Part shown: positions 49,495 to 58,705 of the stretch, one piece after another
Position numbering within the stretch: position 1 is the stretch's first letter
How the letters are laid out: each line of letters starts with the position of its first letter
Program-made: the position numbers and the translations under genes
From: Paenibacillus xylanilyticus
GTDB taxonomy: Bacteria; Bacillota; Bacilli; Paenibacillales; Paenibacillaceae
NCBI RefSeq assembly: GCF_009664365.1
Contig: NZ_CP044310.1
Location: forward strand, 6,077,501 to 6,141,500
Direction of reading: 5' to 3'
DNA: 64,000 bases
The notes under the pieces: generated by a model
Databases searched by the model: none
The model's input: the letters and a program-made list of their open reading frames with translations, nothing else
What the model was told of the DNA's origin: nothing

Positions 49495-50322
49495 ATGACG
49501 TCCAAATACCTCAAATCGCTGGTATTGTATACCGGTCTTATCGGGGGCATGCTCATTTCCATGTTCCCGTTCTATTGGCTGATTGTAATGTCCACACGGA
49601 CAACGTCCGACATCTATGCATTTCCGCCCCAGCTCTGGTTCGGGGGAGAACTGTGGAATAATATCAGCCGGGTGCTGCAGCAGATCGACTTCTGGGGTGC
49701 ATTTGTCAATACACTGTTTGTATCCGGCATGGTGACCGTGCTCGTGCTATTCTTCGACTCATTAGCGGGTTTTGCGTTTGCGAAGTTTGAGTTTCCGGGC
49801 AAAAAGTGGCTCTTCGTCCTGCTGCTCGCCACCATGATGGTACCTTCCCAGCTGTCGCTTGTGCCTTCCTTCGTGCTCATGGCGACGTTCGGTTGGGTCG
49901 GTTCCTTCAAGGCCCTGATTATCCCTGGTATGGTGAATGCCTTCGGCATCTTCTGGATTCGGCAGTATGCCACGGAGTCCATCCCGAATGACCTGCTCGA
50001 TGCGGGCCGGATCGACGGCTGTAATTTCTTCCGTCTCTATTGGAATGTGGCGCTGCCCATCCTGCGACCTGCTTTTGCGTTTCTCGGTGCATTTACCTTT
50101 ATCGGAGTATGGAACGACTACCTGTGGCCGCTCATTGTCCTGACAGATGAACGGAAATACACCCTGCAGATTGCCCTCTCACAGTTAAATGGACTGTACA
50201 ATACGGATTATGCAATGGTTATCGCCGGTACTCTGCTGGCTGTTATTCCGCTCATTATCATGTTCCTGTTCATCAGCCGCCAGTTCATTTCGGACATTGC
50301 CGCTGGAGCAGTGAAAGATTAA
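49495..50322 (+). CDS. Sugar ABC permease, MalG/UgpE type
   Basis: A 275-residue protein with six helices and the EAA-type loop DLLDAGRIDGCNFFRLYWNV near residues 165-185, followed by the family motif FTFIGVWNDYLWPL. It is the second channel subunit of the CUT1 importer. The GGGGGGAG site precedes its ATG by five bases. The gap to the kinase gene is 85 bases. Confidence 0.92.
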   Translation: MTSKYLKSLVLYTGLIGGMLISMFPFYWLIVMSTRTTSDIYAFPPQLWFGGELWNNISRVLQQIDFWGAFVNTLFVSGMVTVLVLFFDSLAGFAFAKFEFPGKKWLFVLLLATMMVPSQLSLVPSFVLMATFGWVGSFKALIIPGMVNAFGIFWIRQYATESIPNDLLDAGRIDGCNFFRLYWNVALPILRPAFAFLGAFTFIGVWNDYLWPLIVLTDERKYTLQIALSQLNGLYNTDYAMVIAGTLLAVIPLIIMFLFISRQFISDIAAGAVKD

Positions 50323-50407
50323 GGACTCGGCATTTTGATCCATCCCTCAAGTCTGATATTCTTATCTAAAGATAAATACCAGATGCTTCAGAGAAAGGGA
50401 TGACAAA

Positions 50408-51961
50408 ATGGCTTCTTCACCCTATATGATTGGCGTAGATATCGGCACCACATCCACCAAGGCCGTATTGTTCGAACAAAACGGTTCCATTGTGGCTCAG
50501 GGTGGTGCCGATTATCCGCTGTATACCCCCACTCCTGCGATTGCTGAGCAGGATGCGGACGATATTTTTCAAGCTGTTGTAGAATCCGTCAAACAGGCGA
50601 CATTCAAGGCGGGTGTCAAACCAGATGAGATTCTGTTTGTATCGTTCAGCTCGGCAATGCACAGCATCCTGCCTGTTGACGGGCAGGGCAAACCGCTCAT
50701 GCGTGCCATGACGTGGGCAGACAATCGCAGCGCGGAATGGACCGAAGCACTCAAAACGGAAATGAATGGTCATGAAATCTATCTGAGAACAGGAACACCC
50801 ATTCATCCGATGTCACCCCTGACCAAGATCATGTGGCTGACCCGGGAACAGCCGGAGCTGTTCAAGCAAACCCACAAATTCATTTCCATGAAAGAATATG
50901 TGTTCCTTAAGCTGTTCAATGAGTACGTGATTGATCACTCCATGGCGTCTGCCACCGGAATGATGAATCTGGAGAAGCTGGACTGGGATGAGGAAGCCCT
51001 GCATGTGGCAGGAATTACACCAGATCATTTATCCCGGCTTGTGCCGACCACGCATGTGCTCAAGCAAGGCCTAAACCCGGAGTATGCCAAGGAAATGGGC
51101 ATTGCAGACACGACGCCATTTGTCATCGGGGCAAGTGACGGTGTGCTCTCCAATCTTGGCGTAAATGCAATTGATCCTGGCGTGGTGGCAGTGACCATCG
51201 GCACCAGCGGAGCCATTCGTACAGTGGTGGACAAACCGGTTACCGATCCAAAAGGACGTTTCTTCTGTTACGCCCTCACCGAGGATGCGTGGGTGATTGG
51301 CGGGCCCGTGAATAATGGCGGGGTCATTTTCCGCTGGATTCGGGACGAGTTTGCAGCCTCTGAGGTAGAAACAGCGAAGCGGCTGGGGATCGATCCTTAT
51401 GAAGTGCTCACGCGTGTCGCAGAAAATGTACCGCCAGGATCGGAAGGTCTGCTCTTTCATCCGTACATGACAGGTGAGCGGGCTCCGCTCTGGAATCCGA
51501 ATGCCCGCGGCTCGTTCTTCGGTCTGACGCTTCATCATAAGAAGGAGCACATGATCCGCGCAGCTTTGGAAGGTGTATTGTTCAATCTGTATACGGTCAT
51601 GCTGGCTATTGAGGAGAAGATCGGCCGTCCTACCAAAATCCAGGCAACGGGTGGCTTCGCCCGCTCCGAATTATGGCGGCAGATGATGGCCGATATCTTC
51701 GACCAGGATGTCATTATTCCCGAAAGCATTGAGAGCTCCTGCCTTGGTGCAGCCGTGCTTGGCTTGTATGCACTTGGCCGAATTGATTCCCTGAGTGCGG
51801 TATCCGGCATGATCGGATCCACACATCGCCATCAGCCTGACCCGGATCATGTCCGCATCTACCGGGAATTGCTGCCGATCTTTATTCGGATCTCCCGCAA
51901 ATTTGAGGAAGAGTATGCGGATATCGCTGCTTTTCAAAATAAAACGATGCATCAGAAATAG
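50408..51961 (+). CDS. gntK: Gluconokinase, FGGY family
   Basis: A 517-residue FGGY kinase close in length and sequence to Bacillus GntK. The N-terminal phosphate motif is YMIGVDIGTTSTKAVLFEQNG, with MTWADNRSAEW, LRTGTPIHPMSPLTKIMW, AVTIGTSGAIR and ATGGFARSELWRQMMADIF. It phosphorylates D-gluconate with ATP to 6-phosphogluconate. It is co-directional with and 85 bases after the sugar permeases, suggesting the imported compound yields gluconate or a related acid. No gntR, gntP or gntZ is adjacent. Confidence 0.88.
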   Translation: MASSPYMIGVDIGTTSTKAVLFEQNGSIVAQGGADYPLYTPTPAIAEQDADDIFQAVVESVKQATFKAGVKPDEILFVSFSSAMHSILPVDGQGKPLMRAMTWADNRSAEWTEALKTEMNGHEIYLRTGTPIHPMSPLTKIMWLTREQPELFKQTHKFISMKEYVFLKLFNEYVIDHSMASATGMMNLEKLDWDEEALHVAGITPDHLSRLVPTTHVLKQGLNPEYAKEMGIADTTPFVIGASDGVLSNLGVNAIDPGVVAVTIGTSGAIRTVVDKPVTDPKGRFFCYALTEDAWVIGGPVNNGGVIFRWIRDEFAASEVETAKRLGIDPYEVLTRVAENVPPGSEGLLFHPYMTGERAPLWNPNARGSFFGLTLHHKKEHMIRAALEGVLFNLYTVMLAIEEKIGRPTKIQATGGFARSELWRQMMADIFDQDVIIPESIESSCLGAAVLGLYALGRIDSLSAVSGMIGSTHRHQPDPDHVRIYRELLPIFIRISRKFEEEYADIAAFQNKTMHQK

Positions 51962-51974
51962 TTGCAGAAAAAAC

Positions 51975-52003
51975 AGGTGTCCATTTAAGGGCACCTTTTT
52001 TTT
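51975..52003 (+). terminator. Intrinsic terminator of the sugar ABC-gntK operon
   Basis: AGGTG-T-CC and GG-G-CACCT pair and are followed by eight T. Confidence 0.85.
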
Positions 52004-52018
52004 ACTACTTATAAAGCA

Positions 52019-52393
52019 TTACTGATTATATTTACTGAATGCATCCTTGTCGTCCTGCACATTTTCCAGATACATAATCTGTCCCTCATCATTCACGCGG
52101 GCGATATCAATCCCTGTTTTGGCATATACCGTGCCATCAGCAGCTTGCCCACATACGGCCCAGTTCGTCTGATAGCTGCCGTCCGGCTGAAGAACCCACC
52201 CGTCCCACATATGTTTGACGTCCATGTTGTACTCGTAGAATGCTTTCATAAAACCTTCAAATCCCCTTCTGCTGGTACCGTTCAACACAATCTCTGCATC
52301 CGCTGTGAACAGGGACAGTAAATCCTCCATTGCACGTGCGTCCGTACGGGAAGCGTCAAATAAACGAAAATAGTTGTTTAACAAGGTAGTCAT
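52019..52393 (-). CDS. SnoaL-like (NTF2-fold) protein
   Basis: A 124-residue single-domain protein. Helix-rich N-terminus (MTTLLNNYFRLFDASRTDARAM) is followed by LLSLFTADAEIVLNGTSRRGFEGFMKAFYEYN and beta strands (NWAVCGQAADGTVYAKTGIDIARVN, split at GQAADGTVYAKTGIDIARVN), the pattern of SnoaL/NTF2-fold proteins, which act as small-molecule-binding or isomerase domains. ATG 52393 has AGGAGG six bases upstream. It is divergent from an ArsR-family regulator around a perfect inverted repeat, which suggests control by that regulator. Confidence 0.8.
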   Translation of the reverse strand: MTTLLNNYFRLFDASRTDARAMEDLLSLFTADAEIVLNGTSRRGFEGFMKAFYEYNMDVKHMWDGWVLQPDGSYQTNWAVCGQAADGTVYAKTGIDIARVNDEGQIMYLENVQDDKDAFSKYNQ

Positions 52394-52431
52394 GATGTTC
52401 CTCCTGATGGTCATAAACCGATATGAATTAC

Positions 52432-52451
52432 AGTTCGAATAATTTCGAACT
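52432..52451. promoter_or_regulatory. Perfect 8-4-8 inverted repeat between divergent genes
   Basis: AGTTCGAA-TAAT-TTCGAACT lies 38 bases upstream of the SnoaL-like start. A single half-site AGTTCGAA recurs at 52497-52504. This is a typical ArsR-family operator shape. TTGAAA-GAGACG-TTTCAA (52515-52532) is a further inverted repeat nearer to the arsR gene. Confidence 0.6.
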
Positions 52452-52552
52452 ATTGAATAGCAATGTATCACACGATTCAGTCTCCTTACAACCCTCAGTT
52501 CGAAAAAAATCAAACATTGAAAGAGACGTTTCAATATGCTACCGTCATAGAT

Positions 52553-52861
52553 ATGAAAACACCTACAATACCCATGGCTTCGGACATGGAGTTTACCACG
52601 GTCTGCAATGCACTTGGTGATCCGGTGCGCATGAAGATTGCACACTGCCTGGCCAGCTCCGGCGAGAAAAACTGTTCCGCCTTCGAAGTAGACCATATTT
52701 CCAAATCCACATTGTCCCATCACATCAAAATTCTTCGTGAAGCAGGCCTGATCCAGCCACGTATAGAAGGCAAACAGCATTTTTACTCTTTGCGAAAGGA
52801 TGATCTAAACAGTCGTTTCCCCGGTCTTGTAGAATTAATATTGAATACGACAGGAGGTTAA
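52553..52861 (+). CDS. ArsR-family winged-helix regulator
   Basis: About 102 residues from the chosen ATG; an open frame extends to 52463 and no start has a clear ribosome binding site, so the N-terminus is uncertain. The winged helix is seen in TTVCNALGDPVRMKIAHCLA, STLSHHIKILREAGLIQPRI (recognition helix) and the wing KQHFYSLRKDDL. ArsR-type metal ligands are not obvious; the few Cys (NCSAF, HCL) may matter. It precedes the next gene with an AGGAGG that overlaps its own stop codon, so the two are coupled. Confidence 0.85.
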   Translation: MKTPTIPMASDMEFTTVCNALGDPVRMKIAHCLASSGEKNCSAFEVDHISKSTLSHHIKILREAGLIQPRIEGKQHFYSLRKDDLNSRFPGLVELILNTTGG

Positions 52862-52866
52862 TTGCA

Positions 52867-53676
52867 TTGTTGGATAAAAAAGCGGCAAAAATATTGCTGA
52901 CCACATTCTGGGGAGGTGGCGGCTGGAAGACAGAACGTGCACCATTCTCCGGAGATGATTTTGAATATGCCAAGAGCAAGCATGTGATGTTCGATCCGCA
53001 GACCACCACCCACGACGAGATTGTTCGGCGTCTGCATGAAATTCATCAGGACATCACCTTGAAGGACAGGGTCGTATCGGCTTTTCTGCATAGCCTGTCT
53101 ACCAAAAAAGTATATTTGCGCAGTGCGCTCTCCAGTTGGGCACTCACCTCACGTTTACCTCTGCACACCTATGGGGAACGGCCCGCGCTTCATGCCAACA
53201 CCAGTGCATGCGGGGATTGCAATTACCTAAGGTTACAGTCGGACAAGCAGTATGTGAACGCGGATCTGAACGTCCTGAATTTTGAGCGGATCAAATGGGG
53301 CGGGGTCCGTCATGGATGGTTGCTCTACTGCCTGATGGATCTGGAGTTGCTGCTTCTTGATAACGATTCAAGCTACGAGGTAACCTCGGAAGACAAGGCC
53401 ATCCTTGAACAGCTTCTCGCAGCCTGCCAGACTGGTGATCCCAAGGATAGTGCCCGTTCGCTTGAAAAGCTGTGGAAAGGTCTGCTCCCTTCGAGCAAAC
53501 AGGAGCGGGATGCCCTGATTGAGATCTGGGCTGCTGCTGGACTGCTGATTCCTGGAGATACGCCGAGAAGAGGCAAAGGTGGTTCCGGCGATTTTATCTT
53601 TGCCGCTACCTGGCAAGGAGATGACGGCTATCATGCGGAAACAGCAAACCACTTCTTTGGATCTTATTTTCAATAA
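52867..53676 (+). CDS. Unknown protein coupled to the ArsR regulator
   Basis: A 269-residue soluble protein without signal or membrane segments that I do not recognise. It starts at TTG 52867 or 52870, five to eight bases after an AGGAGG that overlaps the arsR stop. Visible traits: a SACGDCNYL stretch with two Cys near residue 115, WGGVRHGWLLYCLMDLELLL near residue 145, and a C-terminal GSGDFIFAATWQGDDGYHAETANHFFG. Translational coupling to the ArsR gene suggests shared expression. Confidence 0.7.
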   Translation: MLDKKAAKILLTTFWGGGGWKTERAPFSGDDFEYAKSKHVMFDPQTTTHDEIVRRLHEIHQDITLKDRVVSAFLHSLSTKKVYLRSALSSWALTSRLPLHTYGERPALHANTSACGDCNYLRLQSDKQYVNADLNVLNFERIKWGGVRHGWLLYCLMDLELLLLDNDSSYEVTSEDKAILEQLLAACQTGDPKDSARSLEKLWKGLLPSSKQERDALIEIWAAAGLLIPGDTPRRGKGGSGDFIFAATWQGDDGYHAETANHFFGSYFQ

Positions 53677-53774
53677 ATGATCTGAACTTTGGCTTTCTGC
53701 CAACATGTACGTTCAAGCAGGTTACAATAATGACATCGACAGATTTCCGCTCCAGCTCGTATAATAGGGGAAAA

Positions 53775-54764
53775 ATGGTAGATGGGAGTGAATCAAGCAA
53801 TTTTATGGTATACATAATGGCCTTTTTGCTGTCTTTTGTTGTCGTGCTTCTGCTCATTCCTCCGCTTAGCCGCCTGGCACACCGCCTTGATTTTGTGGAC
53901 AAGCCACGGGAGGACGTAGAGCGCAAGCTGCACAGGCAGCCTATTCCACTGACGGCGAGTTACGCGATATTCACCGGATTCTTCCTGACATACATTGCTT
54001 TTACGAAGCAGTTGTCCATGGAGACAGCCGCACTGGTTGCAGGCGGTATGCTTCTGTTAACGATTGGCACCATTGATGACTGGTACAAAACAAAAGGCAA
54101 AGACTTTCCCGCCCTGCCCAAAATGATCATTCAGATCTCTGCGGCCGTGCTCGTATTTGCTTCCGGCATTGCATTCACCGGGTTTGTTAACCCGCTGACC
54201 TCGGAATACGTCATGCTTCCGTTCTGGCTGCAGTTCATTCTGACGATCCTGTGGATCTTCGGTGTAACCACGGTCATTAACTTCTCGGATGGCATGGACG
54301 GGCTTGCTGGCGGATTGTCAGCGATCTCGGCCGTCACGCTGTTTGTCGTTGCCCTGGCCAAAGGCCAGAGCGATTCGGCACTCATGTCCATCGTACTTGT
54401 CGGTGTAACGCTTGGGTATCTGAAATACAATAAACCTCCGGCCAAGGTATTTATGGGTGATGCCGGTGCGACATTCCTCGGTTTCATTCTGGCTGTCATT
54501 GCCCTTGATGGGGCATTCAAGCAAGCCACCATGCTGTCCCTATTCATCCCGATTCTGGCTCTTGGTGTACCGATCTTCGACAATATCTTTGTCGTTATCA
54601 AACGTTTCATCCAAGGCAAAGCCATCTATCAGGCCGATGCAAGCCAGGCTCATTACCGCCTCCTGCGTGCAGGGCTGAACCATAAGCAGGTAGTTGGCGT
54701 TTTATATCTCATCAGTACCTGCCTCTGTCTCTCTTCCATCATTCTCATGTTGGTCGAAATGTAG
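53775..54764 (+). CDS. tagO: Undecaprenyl-phosphate GlcNAc-1-phosphate transferase (TagO/WecA)
   Basis: About 329 residues with about ten transmembrane helices. Family motifs are present: FVDKPREDVERKLHRQPIP, the Asp pair GTIDDWYKTKGKD, VINFSDGMDGLAGGLS and KVFMGDAGATFLGF, then the loop with His in QADASQAHYRLL. TagO transfers GlcNAc-phosphate to undecaprenyl phosphate, the first step of wall teichoic acid and related polymers. ATG 53775 has AGGGG close upstream; alternatives further in are possible. Monocistronic, with a strong terminator. Confidence 0.92.
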   Translation: MVDGSESSNFMVYIMAFLLSFVVVLLLIPPLSRLAHRLDFVDKPREDVERKLHRQPIPLTASYAIFTGFFLTYIAFTKQLSMETAALVAGGMLLLTIGTIDDWYKTKGKDFPALPKMIIQISAAVLVFASGIAFTGFVNPLTSEYVMLPFWLQFILTILWIFGVTTVINFSDGMDGLAGGLSAISAVTLFVVALAKGQSDSALMSIVLVGVTLGYLKYNKPPAKVFMGDAGATFLGFILAVIALDGAFKQATMLSLFIPILALGVPIFDNIFVVIKRFIQGKAIYQADASQAHYRLLRAGLNHKQVVGVLYLISTCLCLSSIILMLVEM

Positions 54765-54792
54765 GGACGGACCCTATTGCTCCATATCAATT

Positions 54793-54831
54793 AAAAAAAG
54801 ACGAGCCCGTGAAACCACGGGCTCGTCTTTT
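54793..54831. terminator. Bidirectional terminator between tagO and cydC
   Basis: AAAGACGAGCCCGTG pairs perfectly with CACGGGCTCGTCTTT around AAAC. A short unassigned stretch (54832-54932) follows. Confidence 0.92.
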
Positions 54832-54932
54832 GGCTGATATAACCCTTTCATCAGCTTTATACCTTGGAGTAAGTCTTCTCTTTTCATCCGATCAACATGA
54901 TCTCAGCACTCAATCTTCGAAACCAACCACAC

Positions 54933-56834
54933 TTACCTGGAAGCTGCGGGCGGCAACGGGACCCCTGGCTTCTGCCAGTCTGCCCATCCTGGTCGGTCGA
55001 GCTCGACGAGGCGACGATAACGCTCTTCCCGAGCCAGCAGCTGTTCGTGAGAACCCTGCATGGCAATCTGTCCATTTTCCATAAAAATGACCTCATCCAT
55101 CTGTTCAGCACCAATGAGATGGTGGGTAACCCAGATCATCGTTTTGCCCTGCATGCTGTCCAGAATGGTGCGCATCAGTGCGCGTTCCGTCACAGGATCA
55201 AGTCCCACTGTAGGTTCATCGAAGATGACGACAGGTGTCTCCCGCAGCAGTACCCTGGCCAGGGCAATCCGCTGCCGTTCGCCGCCCGAAAAGCGCATGC
55301 CCGTCTCCAGCATCGGGGTATTGTACCCCTGCGGAAGAGACTCGATAAGGCCGGACAAACCGACCTGGTTGGCCACGCGTCTGATCTCCTCATCTGTTGC
55401 ATGTGGACGGCCAATCCTCAGATTGTTCGCAACCGTTGTATCGAAAAGATGCGGGTTCTGATTTAGCACTGCAATGACATCAGGTACATTCTCCCCCAGC
55501 GTCTGCACAGGCTGATCATTGATCAGAACTTCCCCTGCTGAAGGGAGCAGAGCACCCTGAATCAGTTTGAGCAGTGTGGATTTGCCTCCCCCACTGCGCC
55601 CAAGGATGGCTAGCCGTTTCCCTTGGGGTAGATGAAGAGAAACACCCTGTACCGCATGGGCATCTTCGGAAGCATAGCGGTAACTTACATGATCGATTCG
55701 AATATCTGCTCTCAGCTTCGGAGAGATACGCAGACGGATGCGTTGATCCCGTGAACAATTCGTCATCTCCGCTGATTCAGAAGGGACTTCAGGCGCCTGC
55801 ACCGTTTCATCTCTGCCTGACGTAGCACCTGGAGCGTTTCCCTTACCCTCCAGATGCTGCAATCGATCCAGCGATTCGCGGTACTCGGGGATACGCTCCA
55901 CCGCATCGGACACAGGCAGTAAGGCTTCCGTTAGTGGAAATAGAACCAATACAAATGCCGCGATCATAACGGCGGGCAGCTGTCCTGCTGCAGCCTGGCT
56001 TCCTGCCCACAATGTCACAGACACCACCATCAGTCCAATGACACATTGTGCAATCAGGTCACGCCAGCGCGTCCATCTTCGCAGGCTGCGCCGAACGGAA
56101 TCTGCCCGCTGCTCCCCCTCCTCCTGAAGACGAACAAACTCTGCTGCCCGACCACTGGCCAGCCAGTCTCCAAGGCCAAGTACACCGTCTGTAAGGCGCG
56201 TATATAGGTGGCTGTTCTCCTTTTTCAACCGTACTTTCTGTTTCCATGTAATCTTTAGCGTGATGGCTGGCAGCAACCCAATAAGGAATAACAAGTACAG
56301 ACCCATCCACAATGCAAAACCCAGATCCACGGTTCCAAAAGAGATAACTGCCGCACCGTACAGGATCAGTGCCGTGATGGCGGGAAAAACCGTACGCAGA
56401 TAAATATCCTGCAGCCGCTCGACATCCTCTGCAAGTGCACCAAGCACATCCCCCGTTTGCATTCGTGAACGCAGGAACAGGGCTTGGGGCTCCAAAATCC
56501 GATACAGCTTCACCCGTTGATCGGCAAGCACACGCAGTACGGCATCATGACCGGCCAGCCTCTCGGCATATCGAAACACCGCACGAAAAATCCCGAACGC
56601 ACGAACACCCACAATCGGTACATATACCATCAGAATGTTTTCAGGGCGGAGCGCAGACTTGGAGATCAGGAACCCCGAGGTAAAGAGCAGCAGGACGGCA
56701 CAACATGCAGCACATGTCCCCAGTGCGATAACTCCGGCAAATCTCCAGCGGTACTGTACCACGTAAGGAGAAATCCAGCTGCTCTTCACACGCCCGTTTC
56801 GGGCCGTTTCTATCTGCTCATGTTCAGCTTCCAT
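54933..56834 (-). CDS. cydC: Cysteine/glutathione exporter half CydC
   Basis: A 633-residue ABC half-transporter. Six helices lie in the first 320 residues, then a variable linker, then the ATPase domain with Walker A GRSGGGKST, signature FSGGERQ and Walker B VVIFDEPTVGLD. Switch His is in WVTHHLIG. CydDC exports reduced thiols and is needed for assembly of cytochrome bd. It is the last gene of the cyd operon and begins one base after the cydD stop (GGAGG upstream). Confidence 0.9.
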   Translation of the reverse strand: MEAEHEQIETARNGRVKSSWISPYVVQYRWRFAGVIALGTCAACCAVLLLFTSGFLISKSALRPENILMVYVPIVGVRAFGIFRAVFRYAERLAGHDAVLRVLADQRVKLYRILEPQALFLRSRMQTGDVLGALAEDVERLQDIYLRTVFPAITALILYGAAVISFGTVDLGFALWMGLYLLFLIGLLPAITLKITWKQKVRLKKENSHLYTRLTDGVLGLGDWLASGRAAEFVRLQEEGEQRADSVRRSLRRWTRWRDLIAQCVIGLMVVSVTLWAGSQAAAGQLPAVMIAAFVLVLFPLTEALLPVSDAVERIPEYRESLDRLQHLEGKGNAPGATSGRDETVQAPEVPSESAEMTNCSRDQRIRLRISPKLRADIRIDHVSYRYASEDAHAVQGVSLHLPQGKRLAILGRSGGGKSTLLKLIQGALLPSAGEVLINDQPVQTLGENVPDVIAVLNQNPHLFDTTVANNLRIGRPHATDEEIRRVANQVGLSGLIESLPQGYNTPMLETGMRFSGGERQRIALARVLLRETPVVIFDEPTVGLDPVTERALMRTILDSMQGKTMIWVTHHLIGAEQMDEVIFMENGQIAMQGSHEQLLAREERYRRLVELDRPGWADWQKPGVPLPPAASR

Positions 56835-56835
56835 G

Positions 56836-58704
56836 TTATACCGCCTCCATCTGGGCCCGAATCATCTGGTAATAGACGCCCTGTCTTGCAAGCAACTCTT
56901 CATGTGTTCCTGTCTCGGCAACCGTCCCGCCGTCCATCACGATGATGCGATCCATATGTGGCATCCAGTGCAGGCGATGCGTAGCCAAAAATACCAGTTT
57001 GTCTTCAAAACACGGCAGCATCGTCCGTTTCATCTCGTACTCTGTCTCTACATCCAGATGTGCGGTTGGCTCGTCCAGCAGCAGCACCGGCCGTGCACTT
57101 AGCAAGGCTCTGGCCAAGGCTATCCGCTGCTCTTGCCCACCGCTGAGCTGTCTACCCCCGGCTCCGATTCGCTCATGCAGTCCGTTTGGCAAGGAAGAGA
57201 CCAGCTGGTTCAAACCTGCTGCATTAGCTGCCTCTGCGACCTCCGCATCCGATGCTTCCGGCATATAAAAGCGGACGTTATCAGCAAGGGTCCCACTGAA
57301 TATATAGGGATGCTGCGGAATGGCAGCCGTTTGTGTTCTCCAGGATTCCATCATCTCCAGGGACACGGGCTGACCGTTCACCAACACTCGTCCTGATGTG
57401 GGCAGTTGAAAGCCGGCCAGCACGTCAATCAATGTGGATTTCCCTGCACCGCTTGCACCGATGATACCAACCTTGATCATACCGGAAATCTGAAAGGTGA
57501 CATCCTCCAGTGAGTTGGCCCCGTCCTCATCATGACGCACTTGGATGTCGGTAAGCGCTAGCCTGCTGCCCTTGTTCCAGATCAGCTTCGATGAAGCTGA
57601 AGACACTTGTCTGGCAGTGCGATCATCATCCAACACAACACGTATGGTCGAGGCATGTTTACGGTCGGAAGAAGACTGCTGTACAGATCTCACTCCGTCC
57701 GTCCCTGCCTGTGTCTGAAGAAGAGTAGTGGTGTATGCTTCCCGCTGTCTCTGCTCGGCTGCCTTCCCCCGATCAATCATCTGTACAATTGCTTCTCCAG
57801 CTTCCTTACCATCCAATGTGGCATGGTAATCTGCACCCACCATACGCACAGGCAGGAAATACTCCGGTGCCAGAATAAGTACCGTCAGTGCCGGTCCGAG
57901 CAGCATCTGTCCTTCTGTTAGCCGCAAACCAAGGCCAACCGCGACCGAGGCAACTGAGAGCATGGTGAAGAAGTCCAGTGCGAAGGAAGACAAAAAGGCC
58001 ATGCGCAGTGTAGACATCGTTGCTTTTCGGTAGCGCTGGCTGACTCGAATAATGGTATCTGTATGCTTGCCGCTCTGGCCCAGCGTTTTCAGCGTTTCGA
58101 GTCCGCGAAGCGTATCCACAAAGTGATTGGCCAGTGCCTTGTATGACTTGAATTGCCCATCAATCTTACGCTGTGCAGCCAGACCGACCAGAATCATGAA
58201 CACAATCAATATGGGAAGGGTGACCGTCAAAATAACACCGGACATGATATCCAGCTTGAACACATACAAGAGTATAACGATTGGGGTAAATCCCATGCCC
58301 AGCATGCGGGGGATAAATAGCTCCAGATACGTCTTGTACTGGGCTGTTCCTTCGCGGGCCAACGTGACCAGATGCCCTGTTCCTTCCGTTTTGGCAAAAC
58401 GCGGGCCAAGCCTGAACCACTGCTCCACCATTTGCCTGCGCAGATCTGTTCCCGTTTTCTCTGCATACCGCATGGCCACCAGCTGCAACCAGAAGGAAAT
58501 GGCATACCGGGCAGCAAAAGCAGCCAGGAACAGCAGCAGCACAGGGTACTGCTCTGCGATGGATGACCCTTCGAACAATGCCGTTATGGCCTCGGCAAGC
58601 CATTTGGCCTGCATAATGATCGTCATCGCCTGCAGCAGTACCAGCGCTGAAGCCAGCGCCAGTACAGGCCGGATCCCCGGCAGCTTCAGCAATCCCCGTC
58701 CCAT
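56836..58704 (-). CDS. cydD: Cysteine/glutathione exporter half CydD
   Basis: A 622-residue ABC half-transporter with six helices in the N-terminal part and an ATPase domain: Walker A GASGAGKST, signature LSGGQEQRIA, Walker B PVLLLDEPTAHLD and FLATHRLHWM. It dimerises with CydC. Start 58704 is one base after the cydB stop codon. A low-complexity linker (residues about 330-390) is rich in Ser, Thr and Arg. Bacillus names the two halves CydC and CydD in the opposite order from Escherichia coli. Confidence 0.9.
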   Translation of the reverse strand: MGRGLLKLPGIRPVLALASALVLLQAMTIIMQAKWLAEAITALFEGSSIAEQYPVLLLFLAAFAARYAISFWLQLVAMRYAEKTGTDLRRQMVEQWFRLGPRFAKTEGTGHLVTLAREGTAQYKTYLELFIPRMLGMGFTPIVILLYVFKLDIMSGVILTVTLPILIVFMILVGLAAQRKIDGQFKSYKALANHFVDTLRGLETLKTLGQSGKHTDTIIRVSQRYRKATMSTLRMAFLSSFALDFFTMLSVASVAVGLGLRLTEGQMLLGPALTVLILAPEYFLPVRMVGADYHATLDGKEAGEAIVQMIDRGKAAEQRQREAYTTTLLQTQAGTDGVRSVQQSSSDRKHASTIRVVLDDDRTARQVSSASSKLIWNKGSRLALTDIQVRHDEDGANSLEDVTFQISGMIKVGIIGASGAGKSTLIDVLAGFQLPTSGRVLVNGQPVSLEMMESWRTQTAAIPQHPYIFSGTLADNVRFYMPEASDAEVAEAANAAGLNQLVSSLPNGLHERIGAGGRQLSGGQEQRIALARALLSARPVLLLDEPTAHLDVETEYEMKRTMLPCFEDKLVFLATHRLHWMPHMDRIIVMDGGTVAETGTHEELLARQGVYYQMIRAQMEAV

Positions 58705-58705
58705 G

